DNA of 64,000 nt from CAIWHR01 sp963717695 (lineage in GTDB: Bacteria > Pseudomonadota > Gammaproteobacteria > Burkholderiales > Casimicrobiaceae). Position 1 is the stretch's first letter; every line of letters begins with the position of its first letter. Below the pieces are notes generated by a model, which saw only the letters and a list, made by a program, of their open reading frames with translations, did no database searches and had not been told where the DNA came from. Positions 28,957 through 37,300 of the stretch are shown piece after piece. The position numbers and the translations under genes were made by a program. The stretch lies in the NCBI GenBank assembly GCA_963717695.1, contig CAVQWR010000005.1, forward strand, positions 1 to 64,000. Direction: 5' to 3'.

Positions 28957-29739
28957 TCAGCGCCCAGTGACGATGGCGGCAATCGTGCCGTCGGCGATGC
29001 GCTCGCGCAGCGCCGCCGCGAGATCGAAGGTCTCGTCCGCTGCGCGGGCCGCGTCGATCGCGGCGCCGAGCGTCGCGTCCGCCGCCAGCGCAGCAAGCCA
29101 GGCATGCTCGCCTGGCGCGAGCGCCGTCAACGAAACGCCGCGCGCGTCCCGGCGCACCAGTACCGCGACGCCTCCCTCGTCGAGCGACACGATCGCATCC
29201 GGCGGGGCGTCGTCCTGATTGATGCGCCAGATGCGAAGGACCGGAAATGGGGATGCAACGATCCGGCACGCCTGTGCCAGCACGATGCGGATTTCCGGCA
29301 GGTCTGCCGGTGCGATCGCCGCAAAGGCCGCGAGCACCTCGCTCGGCGCGGCCGCGTCGTCGGCAGCGCGGCCGGTTTCGTCGATGGCCCATTCGAGCCG
29401 CGCCACGTCGGGAAGGTAGGGCAGGTCCGCGGCAGGCGGATACCCAGCCAGAAATGCGCCGAATTGGCTTCCGTAAACGTTGAGATCGCCGGAGCGCGAC
29501 GGATGCGCGCGCGCGAACGCGTCGACGGCGCCGTCGAAGAACGGTGCGCCGACCAGTTTTTTCACGACGGGATAAGTCGCCGCAAGCGCGCTGCGATAGT
29601 TCGCGAACATGGCGCGGCGATAGATCGAGATGCGCTCGCGCGCGCTTTCCGGAGAGGTCGTCGCGAATGCCGGTGGCGCGCCATCCTCCGCAAGCACGGC
29701 GGCGGCGAACGCCTGCTGCAGATCATGCAGCGATGGCAT
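28957..29739 (-). CDS. BufC/HvfC-like DUF2063 protein, partner of the MNIO enzyme
   Basis: A 260-residue DUF2063 protein. The N-terminal domain carries SARERISIYRRAMFANYRSAL and the family motif YPVVKKLVGAPFFDGAVDAF, then SGDLNVYGSQFGAFLAGYP and PDVARLEWAID. In RiPP operons this family acts as the partner of the DUF692 (MNIO) enzyme, binding the precursor peptide. Its start overlaps the end of the MNIO gene by 17 bases, so the two are translationally coupled, as is typical. The C-terminal half is a less conserved beta domain. Confidence 0.9.
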   Translation of the reverse strand: MPSLHDLQQAFAAAVLAEDGAPPAFATTSPESARERISIYRRAMFANYRSALAATYPVVKKLVGAPFFDGAVDAFARAHPSRSGDLNVYGSQFGAFLAGYPPAADLPYLPDVARLEWAIDETGRAADDAAAPSEVLAAFAAIAPADLPEIRIVLAQACRIVASPFPVLRIWRINQDDAPPDAIVSLDEGGVAVLVRRDARGVSLTALAPGEHAWLAALAADATLGAAIDAARAADETFDLAAALRERIADGTIAAIVTGR

Positions 29740-30562
29740 CGTGCATCCCCAGGACGGATTGCGCGGTGGCGGCTTCGGCGAGCAGCGTGGCGAGCGGCGG
29801 AATGTCCGTATCCCACTCGATCAGCGTCGGCACCGGGCCGAAGCGGGCGATCGCGCGCCGGTAGAGCGCCCACACCTCCGGCGCGACCGCCGCGCCGTGG
29901 GTGTCGATGAGGCACGGACCGGAGGCATCGAAGCCGGCAAGATGGATCTCGGCGATCGCCTCGCGGGGCAGCGCTGCGAGATACGCGTCGGCGTCGAAGC
30001 CGTGGTTGATCGCGTTCACGTAGATGTTGTTGACGTCGCAGAGGAGCCTGCAGCCCGTCGTCCTTGCGACCGCGGCGACGAATTCCCATTCCGGAATCGT
30101 CGCGTCGGCGAATGCGAGATACGACGACACGTTCTCGACCAGGAGCGCGCGGCCGAGGTGATCCTGCACCTCGGCGACGCGGGCGCAAACGTGCCGGAGC
30201 GCCTCCTCGGTATAGGGCAGTGGAAGAAGATCGTTGACGTGCCGGCCGCCGATGCTGCTCCAGCACAGGTGCTCGGACACGAGCGTGGGCGCGACACGGT
30301 CGATCAGGCGGGCGAGCCTGCCGAGGTGCGCGCGATCGAGCAGATCGGTCCCGCCCAGCGACATCCCGACGCCGTGCAGCGACAGTGGATAGTCGGCGCG
30401 GATGCGCGTCAGCGCCGCGAGCGCGGGGCCCCCGTCCACGCAGTAATTCTCGCTGTGGACCTCGAGCCAGGGCACGGGCGGGCGTTCGGCCAGAACCTGC
30501 CCGACATGCGGCGCGCGAAGTCCAATGCCTGCACCGGTGAGCGGCAAGGAGGAAGGCTTCAT
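29723..30562 (-). CDS. BufB-like MNIO enzyme (DUF692), peptide-modifying
   Basis: A 279-residue DUF692 protein, a TIM-barrel multinuclear non-heme iron-dependent oxidative enzyme (MNIO). Start: MKPSSLPLTGAGIGLRAPH. Visible metal-site motifs are LHGVGMSLG, LVSEHLCWS, GRHVNDLLPLPYTEEAL, LVENVSSYL, LLCDVNNIYVNAINHG, EIHLAGFD, LIDTHGAAV and LIEWDTDIPP, all the expected His, Glu and Asp/Asn positions. Known bufferin enzymes convert cysteines of the precursor to thiooxazole-type heterocycles that bind copper. It lies 58 bases after the precursor gene and overlaps the DUF2063 gene. The frame is intact. Confidence 0.93.
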   Translation of the reverse strand: MKPSSLPLTGAGIGLRAPHVGQVLAERPPVPWLEVHSENYCVDGGPALAALTRIRADYPLSLHGVGMSLGGTDLLDRAHLGRLARLIDRVAPTLVSEHLCWSSIGGRHVNDLLPLPYTEEALRHVCARVAEVQDHLGRALLVENVSSYLAFADATIPEWEFVAAVARTTGCRLLCDVNNIYVNAINHGFDADAYLAALPREAIAEIHLAGFDASGPCLIDTHGAAVAPEVWALYRRAIARFGPVPTLIEWDTDIPPLATLLAEAATAQSVLGMHDAIAA

Positions 30563-30620
30563 GAGGCGACCGGCCGGGCGGTGATGCGCCCGACCGGCTC
30601 ACGCAGCGTGGATTGCGCGA

Positions 30621-30887
30621 CTACTTCGGGGCCATCGTGCTGCCGCCGACCTTTTCGCAGGTGCCCCTGGCGACATATTTCCATTCGCCGGGGTCGTTGT
30701 CCTTCTTCGCGCCCTGGCCGGCGCAGGCGTGCTTCGCGGTGCCGCAGTCGTTCTGTCCGCCCTTGGCGACGCCATAGCATTTCTCGGTTTCCTTGGGCTG
30801 GGCAACGGGCTGGCTGACCGCGGTCGCGGCAACACCGAGGGCGAAGATGCCGGCGAGCGCGGCGGTGATGGCCGATTGGTGATTCAT
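30621..30887 (-). CDS. Bufferin-like RiPP precursor (DUF2282)
   Basis: An 88-residue secreted peptide. A signal peptide occupies about residues 1-26 (cleavage near VSQ). The mature part has four cysteines at positions 37, 48, 55 and 77, in KCYGVAKGGQNDC, KHACAGQG and VARGTCEKV. This KCxGVAxxGxNDC pattern is the signature of DUF2282 bufferin precursors, whose central cysteines are oxidised by the MNIO enzyme encoded next to it, giving a copper-chelating periplasmic peptide. A GGAG ribosome site lies before the ATG at 30,887. No regulator is encoded beside it. Unlike a plain DUF2282 protein of unknown function, this one sits directly before its DUF692 and DUF2063 partners. Confidence 0.88.
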   Translation of the reverse strand: MNHQSAITAALAGIFALGVAATAVSQPVAQPKETEKCYGVAKGGQNDCGTAKHACAGQGAKKDNDPGEWKYVARGTCEKVGGSTMAPK

Positions 30888-31185
30888 GGGGAAGTCTCCG
30901 GGGTGGTTGGAAGTGGACAGGCTCGTCGGCCTGCCTGAAGCTATGGTCGGGCGGGCGGAGGAAAGCTTACGGCAAATCGCGCTTCGCGTTCGGCGGGGGG
31001 CACCCGGCGTCCGCATCACACGGTCGATCGCCGTTTCGCGGGCCGAAGGCTTCGTGAACCTCGACCTGTGCGCTCAAGTCTTACCCGCACGTTGCGCTCG
31101 CATGCGCGGTCTGTCAGGCTCACGGCTTGAGCCACCACCTCCCGCATGATGGTCACGGTCCTCATGTCATCGGGAGGGAGATGCC
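30888..31185. other. Intergenic region between the divergent bufferin-type operon and DUF4258 gene
   Basis: About 300 bases with no convincing gene. It should hold the promoter of the leftward bufferin-type operon and of the rightward DUF4258-WYL pair. I see no clear -35/-10 pairs and no obvious CueR- or CopY-like palindrome. Confidence 0.45.
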
Positions 31186-31476
31186 GTGGCGAAGCCGTCG
31201 AGCAGGGATTTGTCCCGCCATGCGCGGACACGGATGCAGCAGCGCGGCATTGCACCGTGGATGGTCGATCACGTGCTGCGCTACGGGCGCGAGCTTCACG
31301 ATCATCGCGGCGCGGTGATCGTCTGCGTCGACCGCGCCGCGCGACGCGGCATCGAGCGGGCCGGGGAGCTGCGGCGCACCGAGGCCGACGCGCTGCGCGG
31401 CGTCTACGTGGTCGTGGCGCTCGACGGCACGGTGCGGACGGTGGGGCACCGGCACAAGCGCTTGCAGCGACACTGA
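31186..31476 (+). CDS. DUF4258-like protein
   Basis: A 96-residue protein from a GTG at 31,186. LSRHARTRMQQRGIAPWMVD followed by VLRYGRELHDHRGAVIVCVD is the DUF4258 pattern, a small domain with a possible RelE-like or nuclease-like fold. Function is not known; some members are annotated as toxins or as plasmid-associated proteins. It is 20 bases upstream of the WYL regulator and probably co-transcribed. Confidence 0.7.
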   Translation: MAKPSSRDLSRHARTRMQQRGIAPWMVDHVLRYGRELHDHRGAVIVCVDRAARRGIERAGELRRTEADALRGVYVVVALDGTVRTVGHRHKRLQRH

Positions 31477-31496
31477 ACGGGCAGGAGGAGCGGGCC

Positions 31497-32471
31497 ATGG
31501 AGCGCACGGAGCGTTTTTACCGGATCGAGCGTCTGCTGCGCGCGAACAAGCTCGTGACGCGCCAGGGCTTCCTGGATGCGCTCGAGGTGTCGCCGGCCAC
31601 GTTCAAGCGCGATCTCGAGTACATGCGCGACCGGCTGCACGCACCGATCGTCTGGAATCCCGAGCGCAACGGTTACGAATTGCAGGCCCAGCGCCGAGGC
31701 GATCCCGCCTTCGAGCTGCCCGGGCTCTGGTTCAACCCGTCGGAGATCCAGGCGCTGCTCACGATGGACTCGCTGCTCGCCGATCTCCAGCCCGGCCTCC
31801 TCGCCCCGCACGTCGAGCCGCTGCGCGCCCGCCTCGAGATGCTGCTCGAAGCGGGCGACGTCGAGGCGGCCGAGGTGCGCAAGCGCGTGCGCATGATGCC
31901 GCATGGCGCGCGCCGTGTCCCCACCGAAGTCTTCGAGACGATCGCGGCGGCGACGCTGAAGCGCCGCCGGGTCCGCATCGGCTACGCGGCGCGCAGCACC
32001 GGCGAATCGACCGAGCGCGTGATCTCGCCGCAGCGGCTCGTTCACTATCGCGACAACTGGTACGTCGACGCGTGGTGCCATCTGCGCGACGGCCTGCGCA
32101 AGTTCGCCATCGACGCGATCGCCTCGGCGGAGCTGCAGGACGAAAAGGCGAAACCCGTCGACCTCAAGGCCGTCGAGCGCGAGTTCAATTCCGGCTACGG
32201 CGTCTTCGCGGGCTCTGAAGTCGACTGGGCGAAGCTGCGTTTTTCGGAGAAGCGTGCGCGCTGGGTGGCGCAGGAGCAGTGGCATCCGCAGCAGCGCGGA
32301 ACGCTGGAGCAGGACGGCCGCTACGTGCTCGAGGTCCCCTTCACCGACGGGCGCGAGCTGATGATGGACATCCTGAAATACGGCGCCGACGTCGAGGTGC
32401 TGGCGCCGCCGAAGCTGCGCAAGGCGATCGCCGACGAGCTGCCGAAGATGGCCAGGCTGATCGCATCGTGA
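31497..32471 (+). CDS. WYL-domain transcriptional regulator
   Basis: A 324-residue regulator from the ATG at 31,497, which has an AGGAGG ribosome site. The N-terminal DeoR-like winged helix is RTERFYRIERLLRANKLVTR with VSPATFKRDLEYMRDRLHAP. The WYL domain is visible in RRVRIGYAARSTGESTERVI and SPQRLVHYRDNWYVDAWCHL. The C-terminal WCX extension includes VLEVPFTDGRELMMDILKYG. WYL proteins sense ligands, probably nucleotides, and often regulate defence or DNA-repair genes. Its only close partner here is the DUF4258 gene, so its target is not obvious. Confidence 0.92.
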   Translation: MERTERFYRIERLLRANKLVTRQGFLDALEVSPATFKRDLEYMRDRLHAPIVWNPERNGYELQAQRRGDPAFELPGLWFNPSEIQALLTMDSLLADLQPGLLAPHVEPLRARLEMLLEAGDVEAAEVRKRVRMMPHGARRVPTEVFETIAAATLKRRRVRIGYAARSTGESTERVISPQRLVHYRDNWYVDAWCHLRDGLRKFAIDAIASAELQDEKAKPVDLKAVEREFNSGYGVFAGSEVDWAKLRFSEKRARWVAQEQWHPQQRGTLEQDGRYVLEVPFTDGRELMMDILKYGADVEVLAPPKLRKAIADELPKMARLIAS

Positions 32472-32535
32472 CGGGGCCCGCGTACCGGGCATTGGCAGAT
32501 CCGGATCGGGCCGCCGGTTTCCAGAAAGGTCTTGA

Positions 32536-33069
32536 ATGGCACGACGCGACACTCCCCTCCTGATCGACGCGCTGGCATTTGCCGCGTTCAAGCATCGCAA
32601 CCAGCGCCGCAAGGATGCCGACGCGAGCCCCTACATCAATCATCCGATCGCGCTGGCGCGCGTGCTCGCCGTCGAAGCGGGCGTGACCGACGAGAAGGTG
32701 CTGATCGCCGCGATCCTGCACGACACGGTCGAAGACACCGAGACGACGCTCGAGGAGCTGCAATTGCGCTTCGGACGCCGGATCGCCGCGGTCGTCGCCG
32801 AAGTGACCGACGACAAGCGGCTCGTCAAGTCGCTGCGCAAGCAGATGCAGATCGACCACGCTTCCGCGCTCTCGAAGCGGGCAAAGCTGGTGAAGCTCGC
32901 CGACAAGACCTGCAACCTGCGCGACGTCGCCAATGCGCCGCCGAAGGGCTGGCCGCTGCGCCGCCAGCGCGAGTACTTCGACTGGGCGAAGCGCGTCGTC
33001 GACCGGCTGCGCGGCGTCGACGCGAAGCTCGAGGACCTGTTCGACAAGGCCTACGCGCTGCGGCCGTGA
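32536..33069 (+). CDS. HD-domain hydrolase, MESH1/SpoT-like
   Basis: A 177-residue single-domain protein. It matches the (p)ppGpp hydrolase part of RelA/SpoT and the stand-alone MESH1 family: AFAAFKHRNQRRKDADASPY, INHPIALARVLA, the metal-binding AAILHDTVEDTETT, and KRAKLVKLADKTCNLRDV. The His and Asp pair in HDTVED and the Asp in LADK are the catalytic metal ligands. It probably cleaves the 3'-pyrophosphate of (p)ppGpp or a related nucleotide; NADPH phosphatase activity is known for animal MESH1. There is no synthetase or ACT domain, and its length is normal for the group. Confidence 0.88.
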   Translation: MARRDTPLLIDALAFAAFKHRNQRRKDADASPYINHPIALARVLAVEAGVTDEKVLIAAILHDTVEDTETTLEELQLRFGRRIAAVVAEVTDDKRLVKSLRKQMQIDHASALSKRAKLVKLADKTCNLRDVANAPPKGWPLRRQREYFDWAKRVVDRLRGVDAKLEDLFDKAYALRP

Positions 33070-33117
33070 CGCCGGGAAACGCGTGCCCGCGAGGGGAATC
33101 CTTGAACCTCTGCAGCG

Positions 33118-33792
33118 TCACGCGGCGTCCATCCATCGGGCAATCGCGTCCGCGAGCTCCGCCCTGACCGCCGGATCCTTTCGCCCCGTGCGCGCGGGCA
33201 CGTGGAATGAATGATCGGCATCCTCGAAGAGCCTGAGCGTGGCGCGCGGGTGCAGCTTTTTCATGAGAGCCCGCAGCAATTCCGGGTCCGCGAACTCGTC
33301 ACGCGTTCCCTGCAGGAACAGCAGCGGAACCTTCACGTCGGAGAGGTGCGCGGCCCGCTCGTCGGATGGCTTTCCCGGCGGATGCAGAGGAAATCCGAGA
33401 AACACGAGGCCGCGCACGCCGGGCAACGCTGAAGCCGCCTGGGCTTGAGAGGTCATGCGCCCGCCGAAGGACTTGCCCCCTGCGAAGAGCGGAAGCTTCG
33501 GCACGAGCCGCGCGGCTTCGAGCACGGCGGCGCGCACGGTGGCATGGGCGAGGGTCGGCGTGTCCGGACGCTTCGAGCCGCGCTCCATGTACGGAAACTG
33601 ATAGCGCAGCGTCGCGATGCCGCGCTGCGCGAGATCGTCGGCGACGCCCGCCATGAACGGATGCGTCATGCCCGCGCCGGCCCCGTGCGCGACGACGCAG
33701 CAGGCGCGCGCCTTCGCGGGCACTTGCAGCAGACCGGAGACCTGTTGCGTGGGATCGACGGCGATCGTCACCGGCCGGGGGTTCGTGCTCAT
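33118..33792 (-). CDS. Alpha/beta hydrolase, KANL3/Tex30-like
   Basis: A 224-residue hydrolase of the small dienelactone-hydrolase-like group. CCVVAHGAGAGMTHPFMAGV is the oxyanion region, and RGIATLRYQFPYMERGSKRP is characteristic. The nucleophile elbow is GGKSFGGRM (Ser), the acid is in LQGTRDEFADP (Asp), and the His is in FEDADHSFHVP. It has no signal peptide. The substrate is unknown; related proteins are esterase-like. It stands alone, converging on the HD-domain gene. Confidence 0.85.
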   Translation of the reverse strand: MSTNPRPVTIAVDPTQQVSGLLQVPAKARACCVVAHGAGAGMTHPFMAGVADDLAQRGIATLRYQFPYMERGSKRPDTPTLAHATVRAAVLEAARLVPKLPLFAGGKSFGGRMTSQAQAASALPGVRGLVFLGFPLHPPGKPSDERAAHLSDVKVPLLFLQGTRDEFADPELLRALMKKLHPRATLRLFEDADHSFHVPARTGRKDPAVRAELADAIARWMDAA

Positions 33793-33954
33793 CGTGATTG
33801 GACGCTCTGTGCGCGCGTTGCGTTCGCGTTGCGGCGGGCGCCGGACGCGGCTTCACGGATTGAACGCACGTTACAACTTGGCGTTGCGACCGACGCGCAC
33901 GCGAGACCGACAGCGGCCGGCCAAGCCATCGATCCCGTTGCGACGGCACATCCT

Positions 33955-35301
33955 TCAACGCGGCGCCGTTGCGCCCAGACCCTTGCTCGCCTGATCGATC
34001 AGATCCCGGCAGGCGGGGTTCGTCGGGTTTGGCTGCCTCGTGCTCCCCTTCGAATCGTCGGATCGCCCCAGTCTTTGGGCGACATAGGCCGCACCGCATC
34101 GCGCGTCCACATCCGCGGCGTTCAGCGCCAACGCGTTGTCGAAGGCGAGCTTCGCTTCCGCGAGGTGATCCAGGCGCGTGTTGAGGATACCGGCCTGGAC
34201 GAAGCTGCGCCCATCCTTCGCGTTCCAGCGCGTCGCCTCTTCGAAGGCGAGCAGCGCCTCGATCGGGGAATCCAGATCCAGGCTGAGTTGCGCGAGGTCT
34301 CGCCAGAAAAGAGCGTTCTTCGGGGCAAGCTCCACGGCCTTTCTGGCTGCGGCGTGGGCATCGTCCTGCCGCCGCACGTTGACGTACCCGATGCTGAGCT
34401 CATTCCATGCCGCGGCGTTTTCAGGTTCCCTCTCGGTCCAGGCCGCCGCCCTGGCCACGACATCGTCCCAGTGACCTGCCTCCTTCATTCGTTGAATGGC
34501 CGTCCCGACATCCTGGTCTGCATTCGGGCTCGTCGACATCCGCTTGCCGCCGGTCACCAAAGGACTGGGCTGGATTGCGCCGGCGGTCCGCGCCGCGGCG
34601 ATCGGTTCAATCGCCCGGTCGCGCGACGAGGGTGCAATGATGAATGTGACAACGACGACGATGCAAATGAGCGCCGCCAGGATCGTGATCGGCGAGCGAA
34701 GCCAGGCATTGGCCTTGCGGTCGGAGCCCGCGCTCCGGCGGACGGCAGCCTTGGCGCCGTGGCGGGGTGCGGCATTGCCCGACGGAGCATGCGAAGGCGT
34801 CCCCGCGCGCGCCTGGCGGTCCGCTCCCTCCGCCTGTCTCACCCGGGCTTTGAGCCGGAGCGCCGCCGCGCGCGCGCGGAGGTAGTTCGGCATCGCCGAC
34901 GATTCATCGCCCCCGGCCTCGACGAAAGCCCGCGCCCAAAGAGGCTGGTCGATCCGGCCTGCATCGAATTCGCTCTTCGCAATGGCGATGTAGTCGATGG
35001 CGCCGCTCGTGCCGGAGGCGAGCTCGAACGTCCGGGCAACGAATGCAGTGTTGGCGGCATGGGTCGACGGCCCCGGCGGGGGCAACGGGTCGTCGATCAG
35101 CGCGAGCTTCGACCGACCATCGGTCGGGGGATCGTTCCGTGGCTGCCGGCGACTGGCCTTCGCGGCCGGCGTCGCGACCCGCTGCAGGAGCTTTTCGAGC
35201 TCGGCTGCCCTCTCCATGTCGGACTTGTCATGCGGCAGCGCCATTGAGACGGCATTGGGGCGCGTGCCTGGGATGTCCGTCGAACCACGTTGACGTTTCA
35301 C
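33955..35301 (-). CDS. Membrane protein with periplasmic TPR domain
   Basis: A 448-residue protein from a GTG at 35,301, which has a GGAGG ribosome site upstream; a longer frame is open. The N-terminal half is cytoplasmic, charged and partly disordered (MERAAELEKLLQRVATPAAK). A membrane helix at about residue 220 (SPITILAALICIVVVVTFII) is followed by a periplasmic C-terminal half with TPR-like repeats (WNELSIGYVNVRRQDDAHAA, RKAVELAPKNALFWRDLAQL, GILNTRLDHLAEAKLAFDNA). TPRs mediate protein binding. I recognise no specific family and no enzymatic domain. The last ~45 residues are unstructured. Confidence 0.65.
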   Translation of the reverse strand: MKRQRGSTDIPGTRPNAVSMALPHDKSDMERAAELEKLLQRVATPAAKASRRQPRNDPPTDGRSKLALIDDPLPPPGPSTHAANTAFVARTFELASGTSGAIDYIAIAKSEFDAGRIDQPLWARAFVEAGGDESSAMPNYLRARAAALRLKARVRQAEGADRQARAGTPSHAPSGNAAPRHGAKAAVRRSAGSDRKANAWLRSPITILAALICIVVVVTFIIAPSSRDRAIEPIAAARTAGAIQPSPLVTGGKRMSTSPNADQDVGTAIQRMKEAGHWDDVVARAAAWTEREPENAAAWNELSIGYVNVRRQDDAHAAARKAVELAPKNALFWRDLAQLSLDLDSPIEALLAFEEATRWNAKDGRSFVQAGILNTRLDHLAEAKLAFDNALALNAADVDARCGAAYVAQRLGRSDDSKGSTRQPNPTNPACRDLIDQASKGLGATAPR

Positions 35302-35905
35302 GGCATGGACCTCCGAAAAGAGGTCGCCGGAAGTGACGTGACTGCGATGTGACGTCGGGAAACCGTGTCGACTCGGTCGACGGCGATATCCCAACGGCAA
35401 CCCCGCTACCCCGCGCGCGAGCACTGGGCCGGAGGCTTTGCGTCACTGCCTTGCGACAGTTTTGCCAAACAAGCGAGGCGCCTCGTCGCCACCCGCGCCT
35501 CCGCGCGGGCCCCTTGGACAGCCATCCCGGAAAATGTGATCTCCGAGGGACCCTCTTGTCAAGGAGGGGAAGCCGGCGGCCCTCCCGATTGGCGTGCACA
35601 GGCCAGATCGAGCCTGGCGGCGGCCATGACGGGTCGTGATGCACGCTGCGTGAAGCGCCACGACGCTCTCCCAGGACGCATCCCGAATGCGAAGCCTGTT
35701 GCAATCCAGTCGAGAACGACAATCCACGTCTTCCGGCCCGCCTACACGTCGCAGAGCGCCTGCGATTGCACTGGCCCAATGTTCGAATCGTGATCGGCGA
35801 CGTTCGCGATCATCACGCTCCGTATCGGCGCGCCACGGTTGACATGCATTTTCAATCCCTCCTACGATAGCCTTTCGCCGTCGCTCCCACTTCCCACGGA
35901 TCACC
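35302..35905. other. Intergenic gap of about 600 bases
   Basis: No convincing gene on either strand: short frames lack family sequence and ribosome sites. The region separates the leftward TPR gene from the rightward MmgE/PrpD gene and is noticeably less GC-rich than its surroundings in the last 150 bases. I see no repeats, RNA genes or mobile-element remains. Confidence 0.5.
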
Positions 35906-37258
35906 ATGCCATCGCAGCCCACGCGCGCGCTTGCCCGCTTCGTCGCCGATTCAAGGAGCAGCGACATTCCACCCCCGGTCGTGCACGAGGCGAAGCGGGC
36001 CATGCTGAACTGGGTCGGCTGCGCCGTCGGTGCGTCGCGGCACGAAACGGTGAACCGCGCGCTGGGCGCGCTCCTGCCGTTCGTGGGACCGGCGCAGGCC
36101 ACGCTGCTCGGCCGGCACGAGCGCGTCGACATCCTGCACGCGGCACTCTTCAACGGCATGGCGTCGCATACGTTCGATTTCGACGACACCCATCTCAGGA
36201 CGGTGATTCATCCGGCGGGCCCTGTTGCATCCGCGATCCTCGCGCTGTCCGAGCACGTCCCGGTGGCCGGAGGCGCGTTTCTCCATGCGTTCGTCCTCGG
36301 CGTCGAGGTCGAGTGCCGGATCGGAAATGCGGTGTATCCCAGCCATTACGACATCGGCTGGCACATCACCGGGACGACCGGCGTGTTCGGCGCGGCGGCG
36401 GCGGCGGGAAAGCTGCTCGGGCTCTCCGAAACGCAGCTCGTGTGGGCGCTCGGCATCGCCGCGACGCAGGCGGCGGGCCTGCGCGAGATGTTCGGATCGA
36501 TGTGCAAGCCGCTGCACCCCGGGATGGCAGCCAGGAACGGGCTCGCCGCGGCACTGCTCGCGCGCCAGGACTTCACCAGCGCCGCGGCCGGCATCGAGGG
36601 CAAGCGCGGGTTTGCGAACGTGCTCGCGACCGAGCGCAATTTCGAGGCGATCACCGAACGTCTTGGTGAGACCTGGGAGCTCGCCGAAAACACCTACAAG
36701 CCGTTCGCGTGCGGCATCGTCATTCATCCGGTGATCGACGGCTGCATCCAGCTCCGCAACGAGCACCACGTGGAGGCGGAGGACATCGAGCGCATCGACG
36801 TCGCCGTGCACCCGCTGGTGCTGGAGCTGACCGGCAAGACGCGCCCGGCGGTCGGTCTCGAGGGAAAGTTCAGCGTGTTCCACTGCGCCGCCGTGGCGAT
36901 CATCGACGGCGCCGTCGGCGAAGCGCAGTTTTCCGACGCGCGCGTCGTCGATCCGCGCGTCATCGCGCTGCGCGACCGCGTCCGCGCGGTCGTGGATCCG
37001 GCCACGCACGAGGACGCGGCCGATGTCCGCGTCACCCTGCGCGACGGAACGGAGCTGCACCGGCACGTCGAACACGCGATCGGCAGCCTCGCGCGGCCGA
37101 TGAGCGACGCCGACCTCGAAGCCAAGTTCCGCGGTCTGTGCGCCCCGGTGCTGGAGGCGAAAGCCGTCGATGCCCTGGTCCGCGCAACCTGGCAGATCGA
37201 CTCGATGGCGTCCGCGGGCGCGCTGGCGCCGATGACGGTGCCGCGGGACGAGCCCTGA
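35906..37258 (+). CDS. MmgE/PrpD family protein
   Basis: A 450-residue member of the 2-methylcitrate dehydratase-like (MmgE/PrpD) family. Signatures are ALFNGMASHTFDFDDTHLRT, IHPAGPVASAILALSEH, AFVLGVEVECRIGNAV, GWHITGTTGVFGAAAAAGKL, MFGSMCKPLHPGMAARNG and NTYKPFACGIVIHPVID. Classical members dehydrate 2-methylcitrate in propionate breakdown, but many act on other hydroxy acids. The neighbours (TRAP solute-binding protein and D-2-hydroxyacid dehydrogenase) suggest uptake and catabolism of a hydroxy-carboxylic acid. The substrate is an inference from context. Confidence 0.88.
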   Translation: MPSQPTRALARFVADSRSSDIPPPVVHEAKRAMLNWVGCAVGASRHETVNRALGALLPFVGPAQATLLGRHERVDILHAALFNGMASHTFDFDDTHLRTVIHPAGPVASAILALSEHVPVAGGAFLHAFVLGVEVECRIGNAVYPSHYDIGWHITGTTGVFGAAAAAGKLLGLSETQLVWALGIAATQAAGLREMFGSMCKPLHPGMAARNGLAAALLARQDFTSAAAGIEGKRGFANVLATERNFEAITERLGETWELAENTYKPFACGIVIHPVIDGCIQLRNEHHVEAEDIERIDVAVHPLVLELTGKTRPAVGLEGKFSVFHCAAVAIIDGAVGEAQFSDARVVDPRVIALRDRVRAVVDPATHEDAADVRVTLRDGTELHRHVEHAIGSLARPMSDADLEAKFRGLCAPVLEAKAVDALVRATWQIDSMASAGALAPMTVPRDEP

Positions 37259-37300
37259 GCTCACGGGCGCAACGTTGACATGTCCAAAGGGAGTGACGCG

